Below, one piece after another: positions 11,101-23,491 of a DNA stretch of 64,000 nt (its first letter is position 1; each line of letters begins with the position of its first letter). Origin of the DNA: Camarhynchus parvulus (taxonomy: Eukaryota; Chordata; Aves; Passeriformes; Thraupidae). The stretch covers positions 3,474,501 through 3,538,500 of the forward strand of contig NC_044574.1 of NCBI RefSeq assembly GCF_901933205.1, written 5' to 3'. Below the pieces are notes generated by a model, which was not told the DNA's origin, did no database searches, and worked only from the letters and a program-made list of their open reading frames with translations. The position numbers and the translations under genes were made by a program.

Positions 11101-11989
11101 CTCTGTTCATTCTTTTTTTTTTCTGACTCTCGCGAAGTAAATTAATTAAATCTGCTCCATAATAATCATGATCTGCCCCTTTCTGCTCAATCCCCAGCTT
11201 GCATCTCTCCTTGCCAGCTCCTTCCTGGGCCCCCAGGATGGACACCCTCCCTGCAGCAGCTGCCAAGCTGTGGGAGAAGGGCTGGATTTCAGCAAGGACT
11301 TCTCCCAGTGGTGGGACTCAGATTCTGACTGGTCCTTCCTGACCTTCTCCTCTGTTCTCTATCAACCACCTCCACTGGGTATTTGTAGGCATTTCAGGGT
11401 CCCTAGAGGGTTAACACCTCCTTGGTGTGTCTTGGAGTGGTCAGGGAGTTCACTGCCCTGCTAGGATGGATCCAAGAGCTGCTTGGCCTGGGGAGGAGGA
11501 CAGCATGTTCACAGCCACTCCAGCATTTTCCCTGGAGGACGATGGCATTGGGATATCGGGTGGAATTCCTCAGGCCTGTCAGCCCTCCAGCCAACCCCAT
11601 AAACAATGTCACAGATAAGCAGCAGCTTCCCCATGAAAGCCCCAATGAGCTGCCTGCTTGTCTCTCTGCTGCCTGTGAGTCCAACTTCTCCATCCTGGTC
11701 CGGCCCAAAGAGAAGCAGGGAGGAGCCACCACTCCCCTGACCACTGCTGACCTTCTAGGCAGTGTTTTGTCCCAGGTCATGGTTGAAGAGGTGCTCCTGG
11801 AGAGCCCCTGGCCATGCCAAACCTGGTGTGTGGGCCCTGCTGGGGAGGGAAGGGAAGCTTTAGGTGTGATGGAGGTCAGGGAAACTTTTATCTGGCAGAT
11901 TGAAAAGGGAGGAGAAACCAGTTAAGGGCTCTGTAAAACACCAACAGTCTCAAGCAGGATCTCAAATTTGAGGTCTGGGTGTGGTTTGT
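11101..11989. other. Intronic unique sequence
   Basis: No repeat family or exon recognised. A 167-codon plus-strand open frame (11422-11925) has no domain that I recognise. Confidence 0.45.
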
Positions 11990-12382
11990 TGTCGCCACAT
12001 TTCTTTTCCCAGAGAAAAGCAAGGCACAGTTCTTCCCAAGAATATTTCTGAGATTCACATTCTCTGAACCTCAGAGAAAGGAAAAACACAATTCTTATCA
12101 TTTGCTGTGCCTGTGTTTGTGCAAAATATGAAGATCATTTACCCAAAGTGATGGTGTTTTGTTTCCTTGGCCTATCAGGGCCTATCTCGGCTGACAGTCA
12201 CAAGAGTCAGAGCGCTTGTGTGCAGAGTTGAGTACTTAGCAAATTCAGTTTAGATATAATGTAACATAATGTAATATCGTATAAAATAATATAGTATAAT
12301 AAAGTAATTAATTAACCTTCTAATAAGATGGAATCAAATGCATCATTCTCTCCCCTTGTTGGGGATCCCTGCAAATATTATA
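11990..12382 (+). mobile_element. Complete solo LTR, family 2, with target-site duplication
   Basis: A 393-bp element begins TGTCGCCACA and ends in TTATA (the expected terminal CA mutated to TA). It is flanked by an exact 6-bp direct repeat GTTTGT at 11984-11989 and 12383-12388. It aligns with the copies at 1-390 and 51131-51435. The 6-bp duplication fits a beta-retrovirus-like (ERVK) LTR. No internal viral sequence is present. Confidence 0.85.
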
Positions 12383-13470
12383 GTTTGTGTGTCAGCAAGA
12401 GGAGGATAATGAATCAAAGCCTTGCTCTGGTCATTCACTGTCAAATTCATGGCCCCCAAACCTGTCTCCCAGCATTTAGGGGTATGGTCCTGGTGATGTC
12501 CCCAAAACTATTCTCTAAGGTGCTGCACATCCGTAGGACTTTGACCAAAATTGCCCTTTATTCCCCTCAAATATTGGAGATGATCTCAGAGTAATCCTGG
12601 GAATTTGGACCACTGGTGGGAGTAATTGATGTGAGGGTGTTTATGAGGCATCAAATTTCCTGAAAATTGTGGCTTTTGTGTGAATCACCTGACTGAGTTC
12701 AGGCACCGGAGCAGGTCCTGGGGCTCCTTTAGAGGGCAGATTTTGTGATGAGAGTGGGGTGATCCATCCCATCCTGAGTGTAAGTCACTAGGCAGATGGA
12801 TCACAGTGGGTTTCAGATGACTGGACTCAGACTCCTGATGGATTTCACCCTCAATGTCACGATCATCTGGTGGTCTGATGCTCTCTGAGAAGTTGCCAAA
12901 GCTTCCCATGCACCAGTTTCTCCCTTGTGTGGGACAGGACTTTGATCACAAGGAGAATTTCACCAGTGGAAGGCCAAGTGAAAAGCCACACAGGTTCCTC
13001 TACACTGAAGCCACCCAGGTTCCTCTACACTGTTCCCTGACAGAAACTTCACAACTAATTTCAAGAATTGTGAATACTGCTAATTTGCTTAGCGTGGCCC
13101 AGCCAGACCTCTCCAGATAAATTTGGTCCAGGGAACAAACCCATCCTCAAAAAAAAAAATAAAAGGAATTGACTTTGCAGCCCCCCAACATTGCCCCAGC
13201 AGCCGCTGCTCCCTTAACCACCTCCAGATGCCCTGGTGCCACATCACAGGGCAGGGAATGCAAAGTTTCTGCTCCACCCTGCAGATCCAGGCTGGTGGGC
13301 TGCCACACAGCCCCCCTGCTCTGCCAGAGATCCTGAACTTCACAAGGCAGGAATTATGCTGCAGGACCACGGGGGCACTGCATGGGGCACAAGACAGGCT
13401 TTAGGCAAGATCCTGTGAAGTGCTTGTGAAGTATTTGCTCTGCTTTGCTCTACAGATCTTGCTCCAGGGG
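12383..13470. other. Intronic unique sequence
   Basis: No gene recognised. A stretch near 12930-13000 translates to a weakly zinc-finger-linker-like SEKPHRF string, but without the Cys2His2 spacing. Confidence 0.4.
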
Positions 13471-14046
13471 CTTGAGATCATAAACTGGCTTTTTTTCCTT
13501 TTTTTATTTTTTTTATTTTTTATTTTTTTTTTACAGTATAGCTGCTTGTAGTTAGTTTGATTCCTGAGCAAGTTGTAGCTAAACTTTGTAATTTGCTGAA
13601 TATTACTGGGAATGTGCTTTTTTGGTATGAGGTGAGGGGGACTTAGAGTTTTAAAGTGTAGTAATATATATGAAACAAAATAGAAGTTTTAGAACAGAAA
13701 CCAGTTATTCTTCTTTACCTTGTTACTTCTTCTTCATAAATTTAAGTAATATTTTGTAATTAGACAAAAAAGTCCGCATTGAAGACTTCAAGGAATTAGT
13801 TATTAAGTTAAAAGTAAAAATAATTTATGTGCCATTTCTTAATTAAATAGTTTAACCTTAAAGGACTTTATAAGAAAAAAATAATTAACCATTTTGTACC
13901 TTGTTAATAAAAAACTACAGAACTCACTGCTGTGAAAGTATAACATAGATAAGAAATAATAAACACCTAAGTCTAAACACAAACTATCATCTCAAGCACC
14001 TTCAATCCCAACCTCAACAAAAGTAAAAAAAATAAAAAAACCAACA
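13471..14046 (+). mobile_element. Solo LTR, family 1 (diverged 5' part)
   Basis: The 3' two thirds align with the copies at 23492, 48227 and 53610 (minus). Shared blocks are GTAATATATAT, the TTCTTC-rich run, the AAAAAAGTCC block, TTAATTNNATAGTTTAACCTTAAA, and AATCCCAACCTCAACA near the end. The 3' terminus is CCAACA at 14041-14046. The 5' part holds a long T/TTTTA-rich expansion, so the left boundary is approximate. Confidence 0.7.
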
Positions 14047-14072
14047 AGGGGATACAAAAAATGTTCAATCAT

Positions 14073-14345
14073 ACAGTCACAGAATGGTTTGGGTTTGAAA
14101 GGACCTGAAAGATCATTTAAGTTTCATCTTCCTATAGCCCAGGTGGCTCCAAGCCCTGTCCAGCCTGGCCTTGGGCACTTCCAGGGATCCAGGGGCAGCC
14201 ACAGCTGCTCTGGGCACCCTGTGCCAGGGCCTGACCACCCTCAGAGGGAAGAATTTCTTTTAATACCCCATTTAAACCTACTCTCTTTCAATGTGAATCC
14301 ATCTCCCTTTTCCTGTCACTCCACGATTTTGTAAATAACCTCTCC
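14073..14345 (-). mobile_element. CR1 LINE 3' fragment
   Basis: The plus strand runs from CAGTCACAGAATGGTTTGGG through GGGCACTTCCAGGGATCCAG and GGGCACCCTGTGCCAGGGCC into the TTTTCCTGTCACTCCA region. It begins 27 bases past the LTR end. Confidence 0.9.
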
Positions 14346-14699
14346 ATCTTGTATCCAAATCCTTTCATATGCCATCCCTCTTGGGAGGGCACTGACCCTT
14401 CACCTGGGGGCTCACAGCTGAAATCATCATCAGCAAATCCCCAGAATGTCATTTCATCCATTGCATCCTCCTTCCAAAGACCTGGATGTCCCATGCACAA
14501 AACCTTCTTGCCCTGCAAGGAATACACCACATTACATCTTTCATGAGGGATCTCTGAAGAAAAATGTCATGTTTTAAACGAAGGAATAACTCAGGAATTG
14601 TGGCCTGGTACTGCAGAGGGGTTGATTCCAAGGTCCGTAAGGAGAAACTGTACCTGCAGCACACAGTGGATACCACCAAAACAAGCCCTGAGTGGTGCA

Positions 14700-15990
14700 T
14701 CTTGTCTGACTGGATTTCTCCAAGGTTTTCCATATGGTTTTCCACAGTCTCCTGGAGAAACTGATGCACTTTGGTCTGGAAAAATGGTCTGTGCAGTGGG
14801 TGGGGAACTGGCTGACAGGGGACACCCTGGGAGAGGTGGTAAAAAGCTTCTTCCTGAAGAGGCAACCTGTCACCAGTGGGATTGATATCATTCCCAACGC
14901 TGTTTAACATCTCCTAAGTGAGCTGGATGATGGGATCAGGTGTAGCCTGGTGGATTTTCCTGATAATACTGATGCCTAGTGAAGGCTGACCTAGAAAGGA
15001 GACTAGATGGAGTTAAAGAATGAAGCAGGGATTTATGAGGAGGCCTCAATGGATGCACCTTGGGCAGCACAAGAGCCCAGCCAGGGCTGCACCCAAGATG
15101 AATCAGAATGGTCCCAAAATGCTCGACCGGTCACGGGGTCTCTCACTTTTATAAGTTCTGCTCCATTTGCATATTGGAGTTAATTGTCCAAATACAGCTT
15201 TAGGATATGGAGTCCCATCCTTCCTGTTTTTCTCTCTTCAGCCCACGTTGTTTGTGCTCTTGGGCCTGAGATTTGGATCATTTGTCCTTGGTCCCCAGCT
15301 GGAGCAGGAATTGGTTTGTCCCCCTGCTCTGTGCAGAGAGCTCACCATCCCCTCATATGAAACCCAGACCCACACACTAAAGCAACGCAGAATCTAAAAA
15401 ACATAAAAGCCAAAACCTGAGGCATCAATACCAAACAGAATGAGAAAATGGACACTTCAGGAGTGGGGGCCACACTGCAGGAAGACCTGCATCAACATAA
15501 GCATCACCAGCAGAGATGGAGAAGTTGTGCCACTCTACTCAGTGTGTTCAGTTTTGGTCCCCACCAGGGAAAAAAGATGTGGGCAGGCTGGAGAGGGTCC
15601 AGAGAATGGCCAGGATGATGATCCAAGCACTGGGAAGCTGCCGTGTGAGGAAAAGCTGAGAGAACTGAGCTTGCTAAGTTCTTGAGAAAAGAAGGCTGAG
15701 GGGGAGGTTTTGTCTCAAAGAAATTGTGGCTCCCTTTTTACAAGGAGTCACCTGGAAAAGATGAGGGGTCATGGGTACAAGTTATTCCTGGGGATATTTC
15801 TATTGCACACAATTTTTCACCATGACAACCATCAGCCATCAGAATAATTTACCCAGGGAAGTGGTGGATTCCACTTTTAGGACTCAGCTGGACATGATGC
15901 TGGACCATGTGCAGATTGTGCTTTTGCCAAGAAAAGTCGGACCAGATGGTCCTTCAGGTCCCTTCTAACCTGATATTCTGTGATTCCATG
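14700..15990 (+). mobile_element. Long CR1 relic with reverse-transcriptase C-terminal region, interrupted by an LTR
   Basis: From about 14735 the plus strand matches the CR1 ORF2 segment that encodes the LHF/YGL...W...WLTGR...VTSG...LFNI stretch of the reverse transcriptase, here with stops and frameshifts. After an inserted LTR (15010-15427) the same element resumes at about 15440 with the TTCAGTTTTGGTCC, GAGAGGGTCCAGAGAATGGC and GGAAGTGGTGGATTCC blocks. It ends in TCCCTTCTAACCTGATATTC plus the CR1 tail near 15990. It is non-functional. Confidence 0.85.
15010..15427 (-). mobile_element. Solo LTR nested in CR1 (family 4)
   Basis: The minus strand starts TGATGCCTCAGG at 15427 and contains a TATAAAAG box (around 15148-15155 on the plus strand as CTTTTATA). 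It ends near 15010-15021 at GCTTCATTCTTTAACTCCA. Position and the continuity of the flanking CR1 show that it inserted into an existing CR1 copy. I could not find a clear target-site duplication. Confidence 0.7.
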
Positions 15991-16137
15991 GGTTTTTCCT
16001 GCTTCTTGAGCTCTAACAGGAGCTCTGTGGACTCTACTCAGGCAGAGGGAAGGGAGAGAAATTCTGACACCAGACCTGGGCTTGGATACTGCATACCAAA
16101 CTATGTAACAAATCTTTTAAATAAGGCAATGCTTTCA

Positions 16138-16262
16138 TGACAGAATCACAGAATGGTTTAGGTTGGAAGGGACCTTGAGGACTATCTAATTCCAACCCAT
16201 ACCCTCAAATCATTCTGCTCCATCCAACTCACTTCAGCACTGCCCTGGAATTGCCTTTTTAG
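16138..16262 (-). mobile_element. CR1 LINE 3' fragment
   Basis: Antisense CR1 on the plus strand starts at GACAGAATCACAGAATGG and ends shortly after CAGCACTGCCCTGG. Confidence 0.88.
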
Positions 16263-17164
16263 CTCCTCCAAGAAGGCCCAAGAAGGATAGCAGATTCAGG
16301 ACACAGATAGTGCTGAATAAAGCATGGTCAACAGGAAGATGGGCTTTGAAATTAATCACAAAATTAAAAGGAAGATGAAGATGTAGGCGTTTGACATCTG
16401 ACTTTTAGTACAGACTCCCTTAAAGGTAATATTTTTGCAGTGTTCCTTATGCTTGGGAAAGATATATGTGTGTTCAACTGCCTGCTCCTTGATTCACAAA
16501 TAATAGCCTGACTCCAGCCCCAGAGGGGAGCTTAAAACAAATCTTAGAATCATGAGACTCAGCAAAAGGACATAAATAAAATTAGTGAAAAAAAAAAAGA
16601 CAAAACTGACCAGTCTGGCAAATCCAAAGGGAATTATCAGGAAGGTTTTTATTTACCAGATGCAAATGAAGAAAAAAAAAAAGAGTCTCCTGAGAGAAGG
16701 AAAAAGGCAGGGCAACCGAGCTGCACGTCAAGAGCTCTTGTCTTGCTGTCTGGGCAGGAAGGGGATCCATGTGCTGATGTTGGATTGAGCACGGCTGAGA
16801 TCCGTGCTGGGATGGCTCACCAGGGGAAACACACTCGGGGCAGCCTTTAAAAAGAAAATTTCCATCTGGCTCGGGATCTGAACGAACACAATGGCCTTGT
16901 GGGGTTGCTAAGCTCCCTCCAGGGCAGTGCAGAGCTTGCTCAGAGAGGAGCATTCCCGGGGCTCTCCGTGCTCCAAACTGGAGCATCCTGAGCTTGTGCT
17001 GTGCCTGAGCCTGGGAATCTCTTTCCTGAGCACACCGTGGGGAAGCACAGCCAGGCTGAACTGGTTGGAGAAAGGAAACATTTACAGACAAGCTGACTTG
17101 CTGCCATCTCAGCAGGAATAAGCCAGAGGTAGAATGTCTCATGGGCAGAAGTCCAACAATAGGC
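16263..17164. other. Intronic unique sequence
   Basis: No recognised repeat or exon apart from short A-rich runs (16588, 16671). Confidence 0.45.
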
Positions 17165-17455
17165 ATTGATTTTACAGGGGCAGTGATAAGATGAGGGGAA
17201 ATGTTCTTGAACTGAAAGAGGAGGGATTTAGATGAGTTACCAGGAAGAAATTTTTTGCTCAGAAGGTGGGGAGACTCTGGAACCACTTGCTCAGAGAAGC
17301 TGTGGCTGCTCCTTCCCTGGAAGTGTCCAAGGCCAGGTTGGACAGGGCCGGGAGCAAACTGGGATCGTGGAAGGTGTCCCTGGCCATGGCCAGGATTGGA
17401 ATGAGATCTTTAAGGTCCCTTCCAACCCAACCCATTCCATGATTCCACGACAATC
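17165..17455 (+). mobile_element. CR1 LINE 3' fragment
   Basis: Sense CR1 runs from GATAAGATGAGGGGAAATG through GAAGCTGTGGCTGC and CCAAGGCCAGGTTGGACAGG to TCCCTTCCAACCCAACCCATTCCATGATTCC (quoted across its terminal block). Confidence 0.9.
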
Positions 17456-19203
17456 TGTTAATCCTCAAATTTTCTTGCTGGCTGGCTCCCTTACATTCTA
17501 GTTTTCCATGAGTCATTTACCAGGCCTTCATGGACTGTCAAGATCTGGAGAGCACAGTTTTGGAATTACAGTTCCAGACTACTCCTTGCATTTATTGACA
17601 GTAGTGCTTCGTGGTGAGCCCTTCAGTTGCCTTCTGCTGTTCAACTCCTCTTAACACCTTCCTTAAACTTCCCTTCGCAAGGAACTGTTGTTCTTTGGTG
17701 GCTTCTCAAATACAAGTCTGGCTTTCACTCACCTCCAAGATAAAATGTCCCTTTTCTACCAAGATGCCCCCTCCACTCTGCTCAGAAACATGGGGAATGT
17801 GTATTTTTTCCCAAATGAAAAGGTAAGCTTGGGAAATCCTGTGGAAAAGGAATGGAGGGGAATGATTCTCAAGCAAGCCATCCAAGTCTTGGAAAAGCCA
17901 CTGTGTTTGCTGGGTTGGGCCCAAGACTACTCTTTGTTTTTCCAACTCAGAAGTTCTTTTCTCTGCACTTGGTTTTCTAAGAATGTGAACTCACCCGCCC
18001 CGTCCTGTTTACAAGCTCGTAAATATGTAGATCAGATTTGGCTGCAGGGTAGGCCTTGGAAGGGCTGAATCCTGCTGGGAACACATGGCATTTTATGTTC
18101 AGTGAGGCCAGATCTGCACTACACAGAGGAAAAAGCCAATTTTTCATTGGGACCAACCCAGCTCAGGGGAAAAAAATTGTACCCAGTGCAAAATGCGCAA
18201 ATCCCGACTTCAGTTTGAAGCTCGGGGTGAGCAGAACTCACTGGGGTGGCTGAGTGTGGCCAGCACCCCAACAGAGGTGACCCCAATGGTCTGGAAGGAC
18301 CCTACAGTGAGCCACAGTGGTGGCTGATGGCTGGGAATGCTGGGGAGAAGGTTGGGATGTCAGCGTTGGGAAACCGCGATACCGAGAGGAAGTGTGGGAG
18401 CTTCCTCGGCACATTTCCACCGTGCCAGCCCCCAGGGCTTTTCTGTTTGTACCAGAACTGGGCAGACAGGACGTCACTGGAGCCTGGCACTGCAGCCCAT
18501 GTCCCCTCCCAACACTGCCAGCTGTGATGGATGCTGGACAGCGTCCTCCAGAGAGCCGCGCCGTGGCGTCACGGAGGAAAGGGTGGGGGTAAACAAAAAG
18601 GACGGGGGAGGTGGGTATTTTCAGCTCTGACGAAAAATTGTGCCTGGCTTCGCAGGCTCAGGAGGGGTTATTCAAGATCAGCCAGCCAGCTTCTTATTTC
18701 TTTTCAGGCTTGGAGGGGAAAATCCTCCAACGCCTGCCCTGTTTCCGCACTCGGCTCCAAGGCACAGCCCTTTTGGCTTTACTTTGCATGGAAAAATCCA
18801 CGGTTTCTCATTGCTCACTTTCTCTTTCTTGGTGTTTTTTCCTGTGATAAGAAGGGAAACTTAAAACCCCAAACCATATTTCCGTCTTTTGCCCCAACCT
18901 GGAAATATTCAGGGGAGATAGCAAAGAGTTGGTCTATCTCTCCCCAGCCCTGAAAGACATTTTTCAGCTGATATGAAGCTCTAAACACATTGCACTTCAA
19001 AAAGAGACATTTTTCCCCCCCCCTCTCAGGAAACAATGGGTCAGTGGAACTGAGCTCCAAAAATATATCAGGAGTGGTGAGATAACAACATCCTCATCAC
19101 TCCCAACAGTTCCTGAAGCCCTTAACTTGAAGGGATAAATTCTCCTGTTAAATGCTGCACTGATTGCCTGTGAAGGACCCCTCTTACATCTGTCTGATGT
19201 GAC
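17456..19203. other. Intronic unique sequence with a CpG patch
   Basis: No transposon or exon recognised. 18180-18620 is richer in CpG and G+C than its surroundings and includes a GGCGTCACGG element around 18563-18572. Confidence 0.4.
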
Positions 19204-19310
19204 CACAGAATCATGGAATGGTTTGGGTTTGAAGGGACCTTAAAGACCATCTCATTCCAATCCCCTGTCGTGGGCAGGGATGGCACCACTGGAGCAGGTT
19301 GCTCTTCTCT
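19204..19310 (-). mobile_element. Short CR1 3' fragment
   Basis: The plus strand starts CACAGAATCATGGAATGGTT and stops soon after CCACTGGAGCAGGTTGCTC. Confidence 0.88.
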
Positions 19311-22094
19311 GGTTATTCAGCAATGATGCACTTAAGCCAAGTATTTTGACACAAAAATTGGCTGCCTGGTTGTCTTTTCCAAAGAGCTGAGCCTAGAACA
19401 AGCAGAGAGATGATGCTGGGAAGGACCAAGAAAGGTGGGAGCAGATGAACCATTACCTCACAGTGGTTTTGTACAACCACTGGGGAGTTACAGTGTACAG
19501 CCACGGGGAGTTTTAAGGAGGTATTTCGGGAGAGGGAATGCAAAAACCATGCTGCATTTGCCTGGTTTAAATGCCTGCACAGGGCAATGGGATCTCTGCT
19601 GAGGAGAGAAGAGTGTCTCAAAGTGTCTCATTATGATAATGAGGCCCTCTCTCCACTGACATGCTTCCTGCTCCACCTCAGCCATATCCCTATTTATTTT
19701 TTAATTTCTGAACCTGAAGGGAAAGGATGAAGATTTGCATTTCATTTTCGTGGCACTTTGAGTACTGCCCATGAGATTCTGTCTGCCTCTCTTCCACCTT
19801 TTCCTTGGATAAACTTAAGTCTCTTTGCTCCCATGCTCAGAAATATCAGACATGGCACATGGGGTACTCTCCCTGCCTTGATTCCCAATTAGTTCTTGGA
19901 TATTCAAATTTTGCACGTTTACTTCTCATTCCAGGCAAGTGACTCAGATAGGCTTTCAAACTCTCCCTTGAGAAAGTGCTGCTTTTGTGGGCAGCCCTTA
20001 TCAAGAAGGGAATCACCCCAGGAAATTATTATCCTCTCTTTTTTCCATCATCACCAAGTAGTTCCTGACTTGCCAGCTCCCCCTTCGGTCACTCTGATGT
20101 GTTCCTGTTTCAAGGGAACAAAAAACTCACGCCACGTATGACTGGCTCTGCTTGTGCACTTCCTCCAGTAGTGCTGTCTAAAACCTGGGGGGACACTGGG
20201 GGGACACGGGGGGGGTCCCAGCTGGTCCCCAGTGTGTCTTGGTCACAAGATCTTAGAGCAGAGCTGTTCAGCCCCCTCTCTGTGTGATGAATTTAAGGCT
20301 AGCTTAGGAGATTCTGCTCTTGCTGTGAGGCAGGACTGAGCTTGCCTTCAATGCAGATCCCCTACAAATTTCCTCCAGATATCCAAAAAGAGCAGATTCC
20401 CTGGCAGCTAAAGCCATCTGGCTCAGACAACACCCCTGACCTGCTTCTTTGATATTATCAACCTGTTCATAATTAAATATTCTGTACTACTGTGTGAAGC
20501 TGAGCCATGTGATGATCCCTGATGTAAAGGTTGCGGCACAGATTTTAGAGGTTGTTACGCACTGAACTCTGACTAAACTCACGGGCATTAAGCATGAAAA
20601 TATCTTCTGGACATGAGAGTTCCCAGCATCAACCCCAGTACTGAATCTATTAGCAATAATGTCAGTTCTGGGTCAGTATTTGTGCTCATCCTGAGCAGTA
20701 GCACGTGTGAATATTTTGGTTAAATGATTCATTGGAGGAACGTTTTTTCCTTCCAGGAACAAGTGGATGACTTGCTCTTACAGTCAACCTCCCTCACAGA
20801 ATGGCTGTCAGGGCTGTTGGCAAAAAGACAGGTGTGATTCACCTAGGAGCAACATGCCACAGAGAATTTATAAAAATAACTCATGCTCAGATCATAAAAT
20901 GCCAAGAAATGGGAGCAGGTGAGCCAGACCAAGAAAGAGTGAAGAATTGAGGTTACTCATATGGAAAATCACATCCTTTTCTGTGCCCACAGAGCAGAAA
21001 GGAGACAGGAAATGCTCAGAGAAGCTCTACAAGGCAACACAAAGGTCTGGAAAACTAAACTTAGGCCATGAGATTAAAGGGTTTTGATGTATTTGCATTA
21101 CCCAGGAGAAACTGAAGTGATTTGCTCACACTTCATGGTAAAATACAAGAGAAGCTGTTCCTTCAGCAAACATATCTTTAATCTAGCCAAGAGTGGTAGA
21201 AAAATTTAATGTCTTGAAGTTCTAGCTAGATAAATTTACTCTGGGAAGCAAGCAGCCATTTGTAATAGCAAGGATATAAAACAATTGGAAAAAAACATAA
21301 TTGGAGGCAGGGATTCTCCGTTATTTGCAGTCCTGAGTTAATGCTGAGTGTCTCTTCAGGGAGAAAACTTGTCTTTGAGTTATGGGGGAGCTGAAAAATT
21401 ATTGAATGAGGTGCTGAGGGCTGCAGGTGTCTGTGAATCACTGCAGACAGTCAGAGAAATCCCTCCAAACCTTGGAATTCCATCCCAAAACGTGGTGGGT
21501 CTCGAATATAAAAGAGTTGTAAAAATTATCCTGACACAGAGAATTTCAGACATGACAAGGGCAAGAACTATTTAAGAAACTGCTTGTCTGCTCCAGAAAC
21601 TGCTTTAATTAGGAATAGCAGTGACCTTTATTCCCTGCTGTAAGATCTTTCCGTATGTTCCACACGTGTGCTCTGATGTCTGCATTTCTATGCATTCCAT
21701 TGCACTTGGAGGCACTGACAGTGAGTGTCAGGGGGTTTAATTTGAGCATAATGAAGGTTTTGCTTGTTGGGGGATCGTGTCAGCATTTAATTAATTACAA
21801 TGAACTACACAGTTGATATTTGAGAGCAGCGCTCTCACGTCCAGACTTAACATCCTTTGGTGCACCAATAATTACCCAGAGCAAACAAAGCTGGGAAGAA
21901 ACGAGCACTGCAGAGGCCTTTCTGGGCCCCTCCTCACAAAGAAAGCTGCTGCCACTCGCTGACACAGGTGTCAAGGTCTGCAAGGACCTCGTGAGTGCCA
22001 TGAGCAGGGCCCTGAGCCAGCTGTGAGCAGTCATTCGGGTCCCAGCAACATTAAAACTCCATTTATTTTTTGTGCTGCTGAGGAAATCAATGTG
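19311..22094. other. Intronic unique sequence
   Basis: Nearly 2.8 kb without a repeat family that I recognise and without an exon-like frame. A short G-rich tract lies at 20198-20216. Confidence 0.45.
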
Positions 22095-22328
22095 TGACAT
22101 TCAGAGTGATGGATATTTGGAAGAATATCCTCTCTTTTTTTGGTGGGGAGGTCCTGGCAGAGGTTGCCCAGACAAGCTGTGGCTGCCCTGGACCCCTGGA
22201 AGTGCCCAAGGCCAGGCTGCACAGGGCTTGGAGCAACCTGGGACAGTGGAAGGTGGGTGGCAGGGGGTGGAACTGGATGATTTTGAGGTCCTTTCCAACC
22301 CAAACCATCCTGTGGTGATTCTGTGAGA
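22095..22328 (+). mobile_element. CR1 LINE 3' fragment
   Basis: Sense CR1 runs from GGATATTTGGAAGAATATCC through GAGGTTGCCCAGACAAGCTG and CCAAGGCCAGGCTGC. It ends TCCTTTCCAACCCAAACCAT plus the GTGATTCTGTG tail. Confidence 0.9.
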
Positions 22329-23491
22329 TGCTGAAACTGCCCTGCAGCTCTGAGGACAGCTGTGGGGAGCAGCCTGGGCTGTCCTCATGGTGTTGGATAT
22401 CTGACTGCTGATACTGCTGGGACACACAGCTCACCTGGGAATGGTTCTAAGGACCCCCCAAGGAGCTGGAAAAGCAGATGTGTTAATGGAAAACATCATG
22501 AAAAAGAGCTTTTCTATTAACATGCCTTTCTCCTGATGTGTGAGGTTTCCCCTCTCAATCCAGCAGAATATGGATAACCAAGATCAAGAGAAGGAAAAAC
22601 CCTCAAACAACCAAAAAACTTATTATAAATAAACATCTCCCTTCCCCTTCTCACACCTAATGCTTTCTCTGGGGACACTTTTTGAAGACTCCCATCAGAA
22701 TATTCTCTGTTCCCTGTCAGGCCAAGGAAGCAGCACCTGCCAGTGACCCTTTCCTGTGCTTTCCTCCCTGTGGTGACACTTCACTCTCAGGGACAGGTGA
22801 CAAAGAGCACAAGCTTATCCCTGGCCATGCCCCAAAGAGGAAAATCAACCCCAGGGCAGCCCTGCCTGCAAGCAGTTGGCAAACCCTGCAACTGGAGCCC
22901 TGCAAGCTCCAGCACTGGGGGCTGGGAGCTTTTCCATCCCAGTGCTGCCATCACCAGCTCTGCTTCTCCTGAAGGTGGGATGGGGATCACCTTGTTTCTC
23001 CACTCCCTCCTCAAGATTCCTCTCCCTGAGGTGTCCCCTCTGTGACTCAGATGGGGTGAACATCCCCTGGACCTCTCGCTGCTAGGTGCAAGGGAAATCC
23101 TTGAGGGATGGTTCTTTCCAAACCTGGCTGCTCTCCTCAGTCAGACTGGAGAGCTGGAGCTGCTCCACTTTCCCAAAATAAAATTAATATTCAGAAAATA
23201 ATGAAATACAAATGTATCTCTGATGAACTGGCCAGGATGCCAATTATGAGATACAGAAGAGATGGGCTAAAAGCCTGAGTGTGAAGGTGGGAAAGCAGTC
23301 CCTGGGAAGCAGGTCAGCACAAGGCTAGGAGAGACAGGGATGGCTCTTTTTCAGGAAATATCTTCACAAGCACTGCAGGCCAACAAACACACACATTCCT
23401 CAGTGCCAGCTCTCCAGCTGGAGCTGCAGTGCCAGACTCATCCTGGATGGCTGGAAAGGGGACACACGAGGCCCTGAGAAACCACACAGAT
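22329..23491. other. Intronic unique sequence
   Basis: No repeat family or exon recognised. Confidence 0.4.

Noticed and set aside
12854..13120. Possible zinc-finger pseudogene (SEKPH linker-like string)
   Set aside because: There is no Cys-x2-4-Cys...His-x3-5-His spacing nearby and no second finger. The resemblance is limited to five residues.
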